Assembly (NCBI GenBank): GCA_027051165.1
Contig: JALTZZ010000126.1
Location: 1 to 38,115 of the forward strand
Direction of reading: 5' to 3'
From: an archaeon
Lineage (GTDB): Archaea; Hydrothermarchaeota; Hydrothermarchaeia; JALTZZ01
DNA: 38,115 bases
The notes below the pieces were generated by a model. It was not told the origin of the DNA. It did no database searches and saw only the letters and a program-made list of their open reading frames with translations. Numbering within the stretch: the first letter of the stretch is position 1; each line of letters begins with the position of its first letter. This document shows positions 7,770 through 16,321 of this stretch, one piece after another. The translations under genes and the position numbers were made by a program.

Positions 7770-8452
7770 ATAAGGGTAACGAGGAGCACAGAAAATATCC
7801 CAGTTAAAAATATTCCATCAAAAGTTCCAGCCCCACCAATGCTGACAACCGGAGCTCCAAGTCTATAAACCTTTCTTAAATTCAGTATATCAGCACCTAT
7901 TAAAACCCCTAATGTCCCACAGATATATGCCAGTTTTGGTGCATTTATGGGATCTATAACAATAGCTGTTAATGCCGATGTTATAGGTGGGATAAATGCT
8001 GGAACAGCTATACCCAAGCCATGTATCGGTCTTGCAAATAAGTATGAAACAACCGAAACAACAGATATTCCAGCTACAATATCGGCAAGGCTTAAATTCT
8101 GAGTTATCAAGTATATAGAGACTATAAAAGGAACTATTGCACCACCAAAGTTTACTGCAATAATTGTTTTTCTCTCGAACTTTATTGCTGGAATTATATA
8201 TCTAAATCCAAAAAATGAAACCTCCTTTGGTGGAGAATATATGATCTCAGTTTTTACCTCCTTCACCGGTATATTTATAAAGCTTCCGATTAAAGAGAGA
8301 AAAAGTATTTGGAGAGCCTGAGTAGGTGTAAAGCCAAGCCTATAAAATGCATACGTCGCCACTCCAACTTGAACAATTGCAAGCAAAAATAATATAAAAA
8401 TCAAAAATAAAATAATAAATGGTAATGCCAAGGGGGAGTATATGTATCTCAT
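7766..8452 (-). CDS. DUF1614 family integral membrane protein
   Basis: This 228-aa hydrophobic protein has about six or seven membrane segments: a long one at 7-35, then short ones near 45-60, 95-120, 123-145, 150-170, 172-190 and 205-228, with few charged loops. The pattern IHGLGIAVPAFIPP and GIGGAG-like GAPVVSIGGAGTFDGIFL near the C-terminus fit DUF1614, a family of unknown function found in archaea and some bacteria. It is the last gene of the mevalonate-type operon. Its ATG overlaps the stop of the Cys-rich mini-protein (ATGA). It might be a transporter, but nothing in the sequence identifies a substrate. Confidence 0.8.
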   Translation of the reverse strand: MRYIYSPLALPFIILFLIFILFLLAIVQVGVATYAFYRLGFTPTQALQILFLSLIGSFINIPVKEVKTEIIYSPPKEVSFFGFRYIIPAIKFERKTIIAVNFGGAIVPFIVSIYLITQNLSLADIVAGISVVSVVSYLFARPIHGLGIAVPAFIPPITSALTAIVIDPINAPKLAYICGTLGVLIGADILNLRKVYRLGAPVVSIGGAGTFDGIFLTGIFSVLLVTLI

Positions 8453-8625
8453 TTTCCGTTGAATTTACATACGCCTTTGCTGAAGAATTCGCAGCTCTTC
8501 CATACGTCCCTCGTTCTCCACCTATACTTGCAAACGTGCATAATGCAGCAAACCTTGCACGTCTCAGGATCCTGCTCACACTTAATTATATATTGCCTCT
8601 GGTGCGGATTTGCATTACACTTCAT
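8449..8625 (-). CDS. Cys-rich mini-protein, 58 aa
   Basis: The frame lies exactly between the DUF35 gene and the DUF1614 gene, overlapping the first by 11 bases and the second by an ATGA. The product begins MKCNANPHQRQYI and has eight cysteines, including the cluster CKVCC and spaced cysteines CKYR, SCEF and VCKF. This looks like a small metal-binding or disulfide-rich fold. I chose the ATG at 8625, 5-7 bases after GGTGGTGA; in-frame ATG and GTG codons lie up to four codons upstream. No family is recognised. Overlap on both sides argues for translational coupling within the operon. Confidence 0.65.
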   Translation of the reverse strand: MKCNANPHQRQYIIKCEQDPETCKVCCIMHVCKYRWRTRDVWKSCEFFSKGVCKFNGK

Positions 8626-9031
8626 GCCCATCACCACCTTCTTTTACTGGTCTAAATTTGTATCCATAGTATATTAAACCTGCTTCACCATCTTCGCTTA
8701 TCCTTCTGAAAACAGCCTCTACTTCCATGCCTATGTGCACATCGTCTGGATCGCAGTCAACTATCTGTGCAGTTACTCTTACACCCTCTTCAAGCTCAAC
8801 TATGGCAATTATATATGGCAGTTGCATCTCAAAGCCGAGAGGAGCGTTGTAAACTACTGTATACGTATATATTTTCCCCCTTCCGCTCAACTTTTTTTCA
8901 ACAAGTTTGCCTCTTCTTCTGCAGTTTGGACAAAGCTTTCTTGGAGGAAAAAATATTTCCCCGCATGTTTCGCATTTGGTTGCTATCAAATTGTATCTGT
9001 ATCTTATATTTCTCCAAAATCTCGGAATCAA
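8615..9031 (-). CDS. DUF35 OB-fold protein with zinc ribbon, partner of thiolase/HMG-CoA synthase
   Basis: The protein is about 138 aa: an N-terminal helix, a rubredoxin-like zinc ribbon (CETC at 20-23 and CPNC at 34-37), then an OB fold (about 45-130). In methanogens, proteins of this family bridge acetoacetyl-CoA thiolase and HMG-CoA synthase in one complex that channels acetoacetyl-CoA. The gene follows thiolase and HMG-CoA synthase here, in the usual archaeal order. I prefer the TTG at 9031 (MIPRFWRN), 4-5 bases after GGGGTGAT. A GTG at 9040 overlapping the thiolase stop would add three residues. Zinc ligands are intact. Confidence 0.92.
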   Translation of the reverse strand: MIPRFWRNIRYRYNLIATKCETCGEIFFPPRKLCPNCRRRGKLVEKKLSGRGKIYTYTVVYNAPLGFEMQLPYIIAIVELEEGVRVTAQIVDCDPDDVHIGMEVEAVFRRISEDGEAGLIYYGYKFRPVKEGGDGHEV

Positions 9032-9036
9032 CGAAA

Positions 9037-10191
9037 TCACCCCTTTTCAAAAATGTGAACTACGCTTGTTCCTCCACTACCGCCTACGTTGTGAGTAAGC
9101 CCAACATCCGCATTCGTGTTCCTTCCGTGGGCTTCTCCTCTAAGCTGGAGAACTATTTCCACAGCCTGAGCAACACCGGTAGCACCTACTGGGTGTCCCT
9201 TAGCTTTTAACCCTCCGCTTGGATTTACAGCCACCTTGCCGCCTATCTCCGTTAATCCTTCTTCAGTAGCCCTGCCTCCTTCCCCTATCTTAAAGAAGCC
9301 GAGAGCTTCTATAGCGAGTATCTCACCTATAGTAAAGGCATCGTGCACCTCAGCGACCTCTATGTCTTTTGGCTCCTTCTTAGCTCTTTTGTATGCTTCT
9401 CTGCTTGCATGTATTGTTGCTTCTTGAACAACGATGTTTTTTCTGTCGTGAAGTGCTATCGTGCTTGAAGCCTGTCCAGAGCCTATAATCCAGACCGGCG
9501 AATCGGTAAATTCTTTAGCCTTATCTTCGCTTGCAAGAATTAGGCATGCGGCACCATCGCTTATCGGTGAGCAGTCAAGAAGCCTGAGCGGATCTGCAAC
9601 CAAAGGTGAGTTTAAAACATCCTCTACTGTTATCTCTCTGTGGAACTGTGCGTATGGATTTTTCATCGCATTCCTATGGTTTTTTACGCTTACAAGAGCT
9701 AACTGCTCTCTCGTTGTTCCAAACTCGTGCATGTGCCTTCTCGCAATCATTGCGTAAAGGCTTGGGAACGTTACTCCGAGAAAAGCCTCCCACTCCTGAT
9801 CGCTCGCTGTAGCGAGGATTTGAGTAGTTCTCTCAGTAGCTATATCCGTCATCTTCTCTACGCCACCCACCACAACGACATCGTGAAAACCGCTTAGTAT
9901 GCTCATTACACCCTGTCTAAGAGCCAAACCTCCGCTTGCACAGGCAGCTTCCACTCTTGTAGACGGTATGGGGCTTAAACCGGCTCTATCTGCTATTAAA
10001 CATGAAATATGCTCCTGATCTATAAATCTTCCACCGCTCATGTTTCCTATAAACATAGCCTCTATATCTTTTCCATCAATTCCCGCATCCTCTATAGCTC
10101 TTACACCAGCTTCAACGAAGAGGTCTGTAAAGCTTTTATCCCAGTGCTCGCCAAATTTTGTTAAGCCAACTCCTATAACTGCAACTCTCAT
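9037..10191 (-). CDS. Acetyl-CoA C-acetyltransferase (archaeal acetoacetyl-CoA thiolase)
   Basis: The 384-aa protein condenses two acetyl-CoA into acetoacetyl-CoA, the first step of the mevalonate route to archaeal lipids. It has the nucleophilic Cys84 in [14 protein letters not shown] near 285, and the GHPVGATG loop with the catalytic His near 340. The last motif reads NVGGSGG where bacterial biosynthetic thiolases carry a second Cys; this is the SCP2-type arrangement usual in archaea. The start is a clear ATG with the Rossmann-like MRVAVIGVG. It lies 9 bases after HMG-CoA synthase and runs straight into the DUF35 gene, as expected for the three-protein complex. Confidence 0.95.
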   Translation of the reverse strand: MRVAVIGVGLTKFGEHWDKSFTDLFVEAGVRAIEDAGIDGKDIEAMFIGNMSGGRFIDQEHISCLIADRAGLSPIPSTRVEAACASGGLALRQGVMSILSGFHDVVVVGGVEKMTDIATERTTQILATASDQEWEAFLGVTFPSLYAMIARRHMHEFGTTREQLALVSVKNHRNAMKNPYAQFHREITVEDVLNSPLVADPLRLLDCSPISDGAACLILASEDKAKEFTDSPVWIIGSGQASSTIALHDRKNIVVQEATIHASREAYKRAKKEPKDIEVAEVHDAFTIGEILAIEALGFFKIGEGGRATEEGLTEIGGKVAVNPSGGLKAKGHPVGATGVAQAVEIVLQLRGEAHGRNTNADVGLTHNVGGSGGTSVVHIFEKG

Positions 10192-10200
10192 AAAATCACC

Positions 10201-11238
10201 TTAAATTTTTATTTTTCTTCTAAACTTTGCATAAGTTGCATAATCAATGTAAATTCTATTTTTTATATAATAATCAACGCCTTTTACCTTTTTTCTTTTT
10301 TCTTCTATAAGGTCTTCAACAACAATACTAAAGCTGTCGCTTCCTGCACCAGAGCCGAAGGAAGTGACGAGAATTCTGTCCCCGGGCTCAGCTATGTCGA
10401 GAATTCTCGCTAAACCAAGCAGACTTGATCCCGAGTATGTATTTCCTATTTTATCTACAAGAATCCCGGGCTCTATTTGTTCTTTCGAAAAACCAAGCAT
10501 TTTTGCAACTTTTCTTGGAAATTTTCCATTTGGCTGATGAAAAACAGCATATTTAAAGTCTTTAGCCTCTAAACCAAGCTTCTCCATAAGCCCTTTACTT
10601 GCATTATATACGTGTTTGAAGTATGCCGGTGCTCCGGTAAATCTTCCACCATGCTTAGGGTAGCTCTGCTTGTCTCTTCTCCAAAAATCAGGCGTATCGG
10701 TTGTGTAGCTGTATGTATCCTCTATTTTCGCTACAATGTTTTTATCTCCGATAATATATGCACATCCCCCGCTTGCAGCAGTGAATTCGAGAGCATCCCC
10801 AGGGGCTCCTTGAGCGGTATCCGCACCTATTGCTAAGCCGTATTTTATTCTTTTCGCCTCAACCAGAGCTAAGCATGTTTGTATAGCTGTTGTGCCAGCT
10901 TTGCATGCGAATTCGTAGTCTGCAGCGGTTAGCTCAGGCGTAGCCTCTATAGCTTCCGCAACTATTGTTGCGCTCGGCTTAACAGCATAGGGATGCGATT
11001 CAGAGCCAAAGAATATCGCTCCAATATCCTTCGGATCAATTTCAGCCATTTTGAGTGCGTTTCTTGAGGCTTCTACGCCTATTGTTACCGCATCCTCATC
11101 GTAACCAGCTACAGCTTTTTCCCCAATTAATAAGCTTTTTTTAATATTCTCAGCGTTCCTTCCCCAAACTCTTGCAATTTCTTCTATTTTTATTCTATAC
11201 ACTGGTATATAAACCCCGTATCCAACTATACCAGACAT
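10201..11238 (-). CDS. Hydroxymethylglutaryl-CoA synthase
   Basis: This enzyme joins acetyl-CoA and acetoacetyl-CoA into HMG-CoA. The 345-aa length is typical of archaeal forms. Catalytic residues are visible: E80 in [11 protein letters not shown]112 in FACKAGT and H234 in [22 protein letters not shown] near 275 is the conserved thiolase-fold loop. The start ATG directly follows the stop of the upstream regulator gene (TAG then ATG, GGTG ribosome site), so the two are coupled. Thiolase and DUF35 genes follow. HMG-CoA reductase is not in the window. Confidence 0.96.
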   Translation of the reverse strand: MSGIVGYGVYIPVYRIKIEEIARVWGRNAENIKKSLLIGEKAVAGYDEDAVTIGVEASRNALKMAEIDPKDIGAIFFGSESHPYAVKPSATIVAEAIEATPELTAADYEFACKAGTTAIQTCLALVEAKRIKYGLAIGADTAQGAPGDALEFTAASGGCAYIIGDKNIVAKIEDTYSYTTDTPDFWRRDKQSYPKHGGRFTGAPAYFKHVYNASKGLMEKLGLEAKDFKYAVFHQPNGKFPRKVAKMLGFSKEQIEPGILVDKIGNTYSGSSLLGLARILDIAEPGDRILVTSFGSGAGSDSFSIVVEDLIEEKRKKVKGVDYYIKNRIYIDYATYAKFRRKIKI

Positions 11239-11934
11239 CTAAACACCCCTAAGCCTATCTATAATCTTCCTTACACTCAACCTTGTAACGGCTACAGGAA
11301 TACGCTCCCTCTTGGCGATTTCAATTCCAAGCTTGTCAACATTCTTTGGTTTGTTGAGAATAACAAATGCTGGCTTTATTGGAGCGACTTTTATCGCAAT
11401 AAAAGGGCTTCTCCCAATTTTTACCTTTGTGAAAACAATAGCTCTCTGAGAGGTTAAGCCGTAGAGCTTTATAAATTCGTCGCTCCTCATTTCGAGAATT
11501 GCTTTTAAACTATCTACAACGGTGTATCCATATATAAATCTGTCCAAAAGGTCCTCATTAGCCACGATTTCGCATTCAAGAACATCTGCTATTTCTCTGC
11601 ATTTTATTGGAGTTAAAAAATCTCTAATATCAAGTATTGCGCTATCCTTTTTTCCTTTATAGATATTTTCAAACCTCTTTAATATCTCCCTACCTCTCTG
11701 TGCATCAAACTCTATAAGTGCTTCTACGATTTTTCTTATCATTGCAGCCCCTGGCGATTTTCTTCTACCGTTTTCATAGTCGCTTATTACGCTAACACTC
11801 ATTCCAAGCAAGCCAGCCAGTTCCTTCTGAGACAGCCTAAATATCTCCCTCCATTTTTTTATTGTTCTTCCCGGCTCTTTTGAGAGGACTATCTCGCCAG
11901 CAATCCTTGTTGCAAGCTCTTTTTCTAAGTTCAC
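11239..11934 (-). CDS. XRE-type HTH transcriptional regulator linked to HMG-CoA synthase
   Basis: This 231-aa protein has an N-terminal helix-turn-helix at about 27-72 (LSQKELAGLLGMSVSVISDYENGRR), clearly of the Cro/XRE class. The C-terminal 140 residues form a domain I do not recognise in detail; it ends in basic residues (LSVRKIIDRLRGV). Proteins with this architecture are common in archaea next to HMG-CoA synthase. The gene is the first of the operon and its stop touches the HMG-CoA synthase start, so it is well placed to control the pathway and itself. A ligand is not visible from the sequence. Confidence 0.85.
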   Translation of the reverse strand: MNLEKELATRIAGEIVLSKEPGRTIKKWREIFRLSQKELAGLLGMSVSVISDYENGRRKSPGAAMIRKIVEALIEFDAQRGREILKRFENIYKGKKDSAILDIRDFLTPIKCREIADVLECEIVANEDLLDRFIYGYTVVDSLKAILEMRSDEFIKLYGLTSQRAIVFTKVKIGRSPFIAIKVAPIKPAFVILNKPKNVDKLGIEIAKRERIPVAVTRLSVRKIIDRLRGV

Positions 11935-12008
11935 AAGAGTTAGTATTAAACCGCATAGCTATATAAACTTTTCGCTTTCATCGAACCTTAATACGATAAA
12001 TGTCGAAA

Positions 12009-12953
12009 TCAGGTGAAATCTCTAAATGCTTCGTATCCACTTGTATTTAAATCTATAATTTTTTTGTCCTTTTTTATTTTTATTCCAAAATTTTTCTCCC
12101 TTATCTCTCCTATTATATATAGTTCCGAGTTTATTTTTTTGAACTCATCCCTTATATTTTCAATTTCCTCTTTGGATGCTGTAAAAAGAAGCTCATAATC
12201 ACCACCTTTATAGAGGAGAATTTTTTCTAAGCTAACGTTGCATATATCAGCTATTTTTTCGATATCTCTGTCGTATGGTATTCTATCAAAGTATATCAAA
12301 GCACCTACGTTGCTTCTCTTAGCGATCTCCCCGATACTGTATGCTAAGCCGTCGGTTATATCTATGCACGAGCTTGCATGCTTGCCGAGTATTATTCCCT
12401 CTTTTACTCTTGCTTCAGGCTCTAAAGCCCGTTTTACAAACTTTTCATATCCGGGAATTTCATTCACAAGTGCGTAGAAGCCAGCTGCTGCGGAGCCTAT
12501 GCTCCCGGTTACACATATATAGTCGCCTACTCTTGCACCACCTCTTTTCAGCGGCTTTTCGGAGTATCCTAAGGCTATTCCTACGAGAACGATTTCACAT
12601 GCTTCTTTTGTGTCTCCTCCAAGGAACTTCACTCCATACTTTAAACACGTATCCCTTATCCCTCTCGCGATTTCTTCAACAAATTCCATTTCCGTATCTC
12701 TCGGAAAGCACATGCTGGTCAAAAAAAACTTGGGTTCAGCTCCCATGGAAGCTATATCGCTTAGATTTGCATTAACGAGGAATTTTCCTATTTGATAAGC
12801 AGACATCTCCCTTGGTATGTGCGTTCTCTTAACTACAGCATCGCATGAGATAACGTAGTTGTCAAAAGACGCAGAATCTTCATATTCTTCAACTTCAAGG
12901 ATATTTATCAGCCTCTTTATAACCTCTCTTTCACCCAAATCTCTTAGGAGCAT
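12009..12953 (-). CDS. thiL: Thiamine-monophosphate kinase
   Basis: ThiL phosphorylates thiamine monophosphate to the active cofactor thiamine diphosphate, using ATP. The 314-aa protein is of the PurM/ThiL fold. Visible landmarks are CDAVVKRTHIP near 37-47 (metal and phosphate binding), ANLSDIASMGAEP near 63-75, FLGGDTKE near 111, VTGSIG near 149, and CIDITDGLA near 199 with the conserved SDG-like loop. The N-terminus LGEREVIKRL also fits. It is divergent from the MoxR module, with 63 bases between the starts, and separated from the downstream regulator by 74 bases, so it may have its own transcript. Confidence 0.94.
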   Translation of the reverse strand: MLLRDLGEREVIKRLINILEVEEYEDSASFDNYVISCDAVVKRTHIPREMSAYQIGKFLVNANLSDIASMGAEPKFFLTSMCFPRDTEMEFVEEIARGIRDTCLKYGVKFLGGDTKEACEIVLVGIALGYSEKPLKRGGARVGDYICVTGSIGSAAAGFYALVNEIPGYEKFVKRALEPEARVKEGIILGKHASSCIDITDGLAYSIGEIAKRSNVGALIYFDRIPYDRDIEKIADICNVSLEKILLYKGGDYELLFTASKEEIENIRDEFKKINSELYIIGEIREKNFGIKIKKDKKIIDLNTSGYEAFRDFT

Positions 12954-13016
12954 TCACTATTCCCCTATATTCACTTGTTAAAATTTAGCCATTCTAAAAA
13001 ATTCTAAGGTGAGTGC

Positions 13017-13181
13017 ATGCACAAGAAAGAAATAGATGATGATATAGATATTGAAAAGTGTCAAAATTGTCCGATTCCTATAAGTTATTGCGACGGCATG
13101 ACAAGGTTTAAGTGCGGATACGAAAGGAAGGACGTTAAGAGATACTGTGTTTATGACAAACTTGTAGGTAGGGATTTATGA
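13017..13181 (+). CDS. Cys-rich mini-protein ahead of the MoxR gene, 54 aa
   Basis: An ATG 4-6 bases after aaggtgag opens a 54-residue frame whose TGA overlaps the MoxR start (ATGA). The product has an acidic N-terminus (KKEIDDDIDIEK), then CQNCPIPISYC, KCGYE and YCVYDKLVG: five cysteines that could bind metal, possibly with the single His. No known family is recognised. The ribosome site, the overlap and the position as first gene of the MoxR/HExxH-VWA unit make it a probable functional partner of those proteins. Confidence 0.7.
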   Translation: MHKKEIDDDIDIEKCQNCPIPISYCDGMTRFKCGYERKDVKRYCVYDKLVGRDL

Positions 13182-14164
13182 GAATTGGTATTGTTAAAGA
13201 AAAAATAAAGGAGATTATAAAAAGCGGTGAGCATCTGCCTATATTCCTCTGGGGGCCTCCCGGCATTGGTAAGTCGAGCATCGTTAGGCAGGTTGCAGAT
13301 GAGCTTGGAATTGGCTTTATAGATTTGAGGCTTTCTCTTCTCGATCCGAGCGATTTAAGGGGGCTGCCAAAGTTTGATGAAGAGGAGGTTAAGTGGCTAC
13401 CTCCAGCTTTTCTACCGAGAGATGGCGAAGGAATACTGTTTCTTGATGAGATAAATTTAGCACCGCATACCGTTCAAGCTGCTGCATACCAGCTCATACT
13501 CGATAGAAGGGTTGGAGAATACGTCTTGCCTGAAGGATGGCGTATTATAGCAGCTGGAAATAGGCTTGAGGATAGGGCTTTTGTCTATGAAATGCCAGCT
13601 CCTCTCGCAAACAGGTTTGTGCATTTTGATGTCGAAACAAACTTAGAAGACTGGAAAAAATGGGCATACGAAAACAACATAAGCAGAGAGGTTATTGCAT
13701 TCCTAAACTTTAGACCAGAGCTTCTATTTAAGTTTGATCCGAAAAGTAAGGAAAAAGCATTTCCAACTCCGAGAAGCTGGGAGTTTGTTTCAAAGCTACT
13801 GAAGATGGGGATAAAGGATATGGAAAGCATCGCTGGAGCTGTAGGAAAAGGTGCAGCCATAGAATTTGTATCTTTCCTGTCAGCCATAGAAGATATGCCA
13901 AGTGTGGAGGAAGTTCTAAGTGGAAAAGACATTATCCCAGAGAGAGCGGATGTTATGCATGCACTTATAAGTGCCCTAATACACTTTGTTAAAAACTCAG
14001 AAAATATGAAGGATTATATAGATAGGCTTGTAGAATACGCGTTAAAACTCGAACCACAATTTGCAGTTCTTTTAATAAAAGATTCACTTAAAAATGGAAT
14101 TCCTGTCTCAAAGTCAAAATACTTTAAGGAGTTTTCAATAAAATATAAAGATCTGATAATATGA
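13178..14164 (+). CDS. MoxR-type AAA+ ATPase
   Basis: The 328-aa protein is a MoxR-group AAA+ ATPase, a chaperone-like motor that usually works with a VWA protein to insert metals or remodel targets. It has Walker A GPPGIGKS (26-33), Walker B ILFLDEIN (86-93), a sensor-1 Asn in AAGNRLED near 134, an arginine-finger region PLANRFVHFD near 143-152, and a sensor-2 region around FPTPRSWEF near 190-198. All catalytic residues are present. The stop overlaps the start of the HExxH/VWA gene by 4 bases, so the two are translated together. The target is unknown. Confidence 0.92.
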   Translation: MRIGIVKEKIKEIIKSGEHLPIFLWGPPGIGKSSIVRQVADELGIGFIDLRLSLLDPSDLRGLPKFDEEEVKWLPPAFLPRDGEGILFLDEINLAPHTVQAAAYQLILDRRVGEYVLPEGWRIIAAGNRLEDRAFVYEMPAPLANRFVHFDVETNLEDWKKWAYENNISREVIAFLNFRPELLFKFDPKSKEKAFPTPRSWEFVSKLLKMGIKDMESIAGAVGKGAAIEFVSFLSAIEDMPSVEEVLSGKDIIPERADVMHALISALIHFVKNSENMKDYIDRLVEYALKLEPQFAVLLIKDSLKNGIPVSKSKYFKEFSIKYKDLII

Positions 14165-15237
14165 AGCTGGGTGCTGAAAAAAAGATAGAAAGAGCAAAGG
14201 TTCAGTTAATGCTAAAGCATCCCTTCTTTGGATATTTGTTATCATATTTGAAATTTAAAAAGTTCAACTCCCAGTATCCGATGGGAACGGACTATGAAAA
14301 TATATACTACAATCCGAAGATCATTGAAAAGTATTCTAATGATGAAATAGAATCTCTTATAATTCATGAAATACTCCATATAGTTCTTGATCACGATTAT
14401 AGACGTGGTGCAAGAAAGAGAAGCAGGTGGAACCTTGCCTGCGATATAGAGGCTAATTCAGTTTTATTAAAGAGCACAAAACTTCCTTTACCGAGAGGAG
14501 CTGTATACATCTCAGCATTCTCAAATTCCCCAGCAGAAGAGATTTACGAGAAAATAACTGAAAGAGAGTATAGAACAATAGACGATCATAGCCTGTGGCG
14601 TGGAAGAAAAGAAAAACAAAGGAGCTTATGGAGAGAAAGACTAATAAATGCATTGAACGTTGCAAGGAAAGAAGGAAAATTACCAGCTTTTTTTAAGAGA
14701 ATCGTCGATGATTTGTATCCAAAACTAAATTGGCGAGGTATTCTTGCAAAATACGTATATTCGCTCAAAACTTTTGACTACAACTGGCTGAAGCCGAGCA
14801 AAAAGCTTCTGAGCTATGGGATATACTATCCGTCTCTAAGGGCAAACGTCCTTGAAATAGCAATAGCTGTTGATGTAAGCTCTTCTATAACAAAAGAAGA
14901 ACTTAACATGTTTTTTGCTGAGATAAAAGGTATATTAAATAGTTTTGATATTTTTAGAATACACTTCATAACATGCGATGCGGAGATAAAGAACTACGAG
15001 ATAATAACGAAGAAGGAAGACTTAGAAAATTTAAAAGCTGAGTTAAGAGGTGGAGGAGGAACAGACTTTACCCCAGTTTTTAAGAAGCTTGAAAAAGAAG
15101 ATATAAAGCTTTTAATATATCTTACAGATGGATATGGAAAGCACTACGAGAATGAGCCGCATTTTAATGTTTTATGGGTAATGCCAAGGAATTCGAGAAG
15201 AGATGTGCCGTATGGGGACGTGATAGTTATTGAATAG
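14161..15237 (+). CDS. HExxH metallopeptidase-like / VWA-like protein (DUF2201 type)
   Basis: The 358-aa protein fuses two parts. The N-terminal half carries a zinc-protease-like HEILH at 69-73 followed by H78 and a conserved WNLACDIEAN (90-99), where a third ligand could lie. The C-terminal third is von Willebrand A-like: DVSSS at 238-242 is a MIDAS (DxSxS) motif, followed by GGGGTDF near 297 and YLTDG near 320. This matches the DUF2201 architecture, which regularly pairs with MoxR ATPases. Whether it is an active protease is not known to me. It overlaps the MoxR gene by 4 bases. There is no signal peptide, so it should act in the cytosol. Confidence 0.88.
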   Translation: MKLGAEKKIERAKVQLMLKHPFFGYLLSYLKFKKFNSQYPMGTDYENIYYNPKIIEKYSNDEIESLIIHEILHIVLDHDYRRGARKRSRWNLACDIEANSVLLKSTKLPLPRGAVYISAFSNSPAEEIYEKITEREYRTIDDHSLWRGRKEKQRSLWRERLINALNVARKEGKLPAFFKRIVDDLYPKLNWRGILAKYVYSLKTFDYNWLKPSKKLLSYGIYYPSLRANVLEIAIAVDVSSSITKEELNMFFAEIKGILNSFDIFRIHFITCDAEIKNYEIITKKEDLENLKAELRGGGGTDFTPVFKKLEKEDIKLLIYLTDGYGKHYENEPHFNVLWVMPRNSRRDVPYGDVIVIE

Positions 15238-15267
15238 TTTTCCGTGGTTCCGCTTCTCGTGTATTAT

Positions 15268-15525
15268 ATGGTATTTGAAAGGAAGTTCGAAGTTTATGAG
15301 AAGAGGAGATGTGCTTTGTGCAATGAGGAGTATGAATACGACTTAATATGGCTGAGACAGTTTAATTTTAGGGTTAGAAATGAAAAGCTTACAAGCGAGC
15401 ACTTCCATAGATTATGTCCAAAGCATAAAATAGAGTTCTTCGGAAGAGAGATATACTGGGCATATATAAGGGGATTCATAAACGACAGGGATTTGGAAAA
15501 ACTTGGAATTGAAATTCAATATTAG
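15268..15525 (+). CDS. Small CxxC/HxxxxCxxH protein, about 85 aa
   Basis: This frame lies 30 bases after the HExxH/VWA gene on the same strand. The product has CALC near residues 15-18 and HFHRLCPKH near 48-56, a spacing that could build one zinc site, with an aromatic-rich middle (DLIWLRQFNF, IYWAYIRGF). The start is uncertain: ATG at 15268 (MVFERKF) is preferred, with GTG codons at 15244 and 15256 as alternatives; none has a good ribosome site. The stop overlaps the convergent purQ stop. No family is recognised. By position it may be the fourth part of the MoxR module. Confidence 0.65.
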   Translation: MVFERKFEVYEKRRCALCNEEYEYDLIWLRQFNFRVRNEKLTSEHFHRLCPKHKIEFFGREIYWAYIRGFINDRDLEKLGIEIQY

Positions 15526-16307
15526 AATCCTTTTTTCTTTATGTAATCTATCATATTTTTAAAAATAACATATCCATCTCCCCATTCCCTGCTCTTAAGC
15601 CTCCAATCTGGGTAGTGAATTCCAAGAAAAGCTCTTTCAGGATGTGGCATTAAGCCAAATATCGTGCCGTCTTCGTTGCATATTCCTGCTATATCGTAAA
15701 AAGAACCGTTAGGATTGTATGGATATTCACCATCAGCAGGCTTTCCATCATTTTTTGCATATCTAAAGACTATTTGGTCTTCTTCTATAAGCTTTTTCAA
15801 AAACTTTTCCTCTTCTCCTATTGGAAGTATTATTTTCCCTTCCTTATGTGCAACTGGAATGAATGCAACATCTATACCTTTCGTGTATATGCACTTCCCT
15901 CTGTTTACATTTTTAAGATAGACCCATCTGTCTTCAAACTTTGCCGAGTCGTTCTCCGCAAGCGCAAGGCTGACAGCAAGCTTTCTGCTAAACGGAAGCA
16001 TGCCAGCCTCAACCAATACTTGGAATCCGTTGCATATCCCTAATATAGGCTTTTCATCCTTTATAAAATCCTTTATGTCTTTTTTAAGTTTTTCTGTCAA
16101 TATCTTAGCAAGTATAGCTCCTGACCTTATCCTATCGCCGTATGAAAAGCCACCCGGAATAATGAGCCCCAAATAGTCATTCAACTTTTCTTTACCTTCA
16201 ATGAACCTGTTTACATGAACTATTTTAGCCTCAATACCAAAAGTTTCTACGCAGAACTTCGTTTCAATATCACAATTTGTTCCGGGAGCTCTGAGTATGC
16301 ATATCAT
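15522..16307 (-). CDS. purQ: Phosphoribosylformylglycinamidine synthase, glutaminase subunit
   Basis: PurQ releases ammonia from glutamine for PurL in the fourth step of purine synthesis. The 261-aa protein is a class I glutamine amidotransferase: PGGFSYGD (51-58), the nucleophile Cys92 in GICNGFQ, and the His-Glu pair in MPHPERA near 220. It starts MICILRAPGTNCD, the standard PurQ N-terminus. It is the last gene of the carS-pyrE-purD-argF operon, 14 bases after argF. The partners purL and purS are not in the window. Confidence 0.96.
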   Translation of the reverse strand: MICILRAPGTNCDIETKFCVETFGIEAKIVHVNRFIEGKEKLNDYLGLIIPGGFSYGDRIRSGAILAKILTEKLKKDIKDFIKDEKPILGICNGFQVLVEAGMLPFSRKLAVSLALAENDSAKFEDRWVYLKNVNRGKCIYTKGIDVAFIPVAHKEGKIILPIGEEEKFLKKLIEEDQIVFRYAKNDGKPADGEYPYNPNGSFYDIAGICNEDGTIFGLMPHPERAFLGIHYPDWRLKSREWGDGYVIFKNMIDYIKKKGF

Positions 16308-16321
16308 ATTTATATCGCCTT

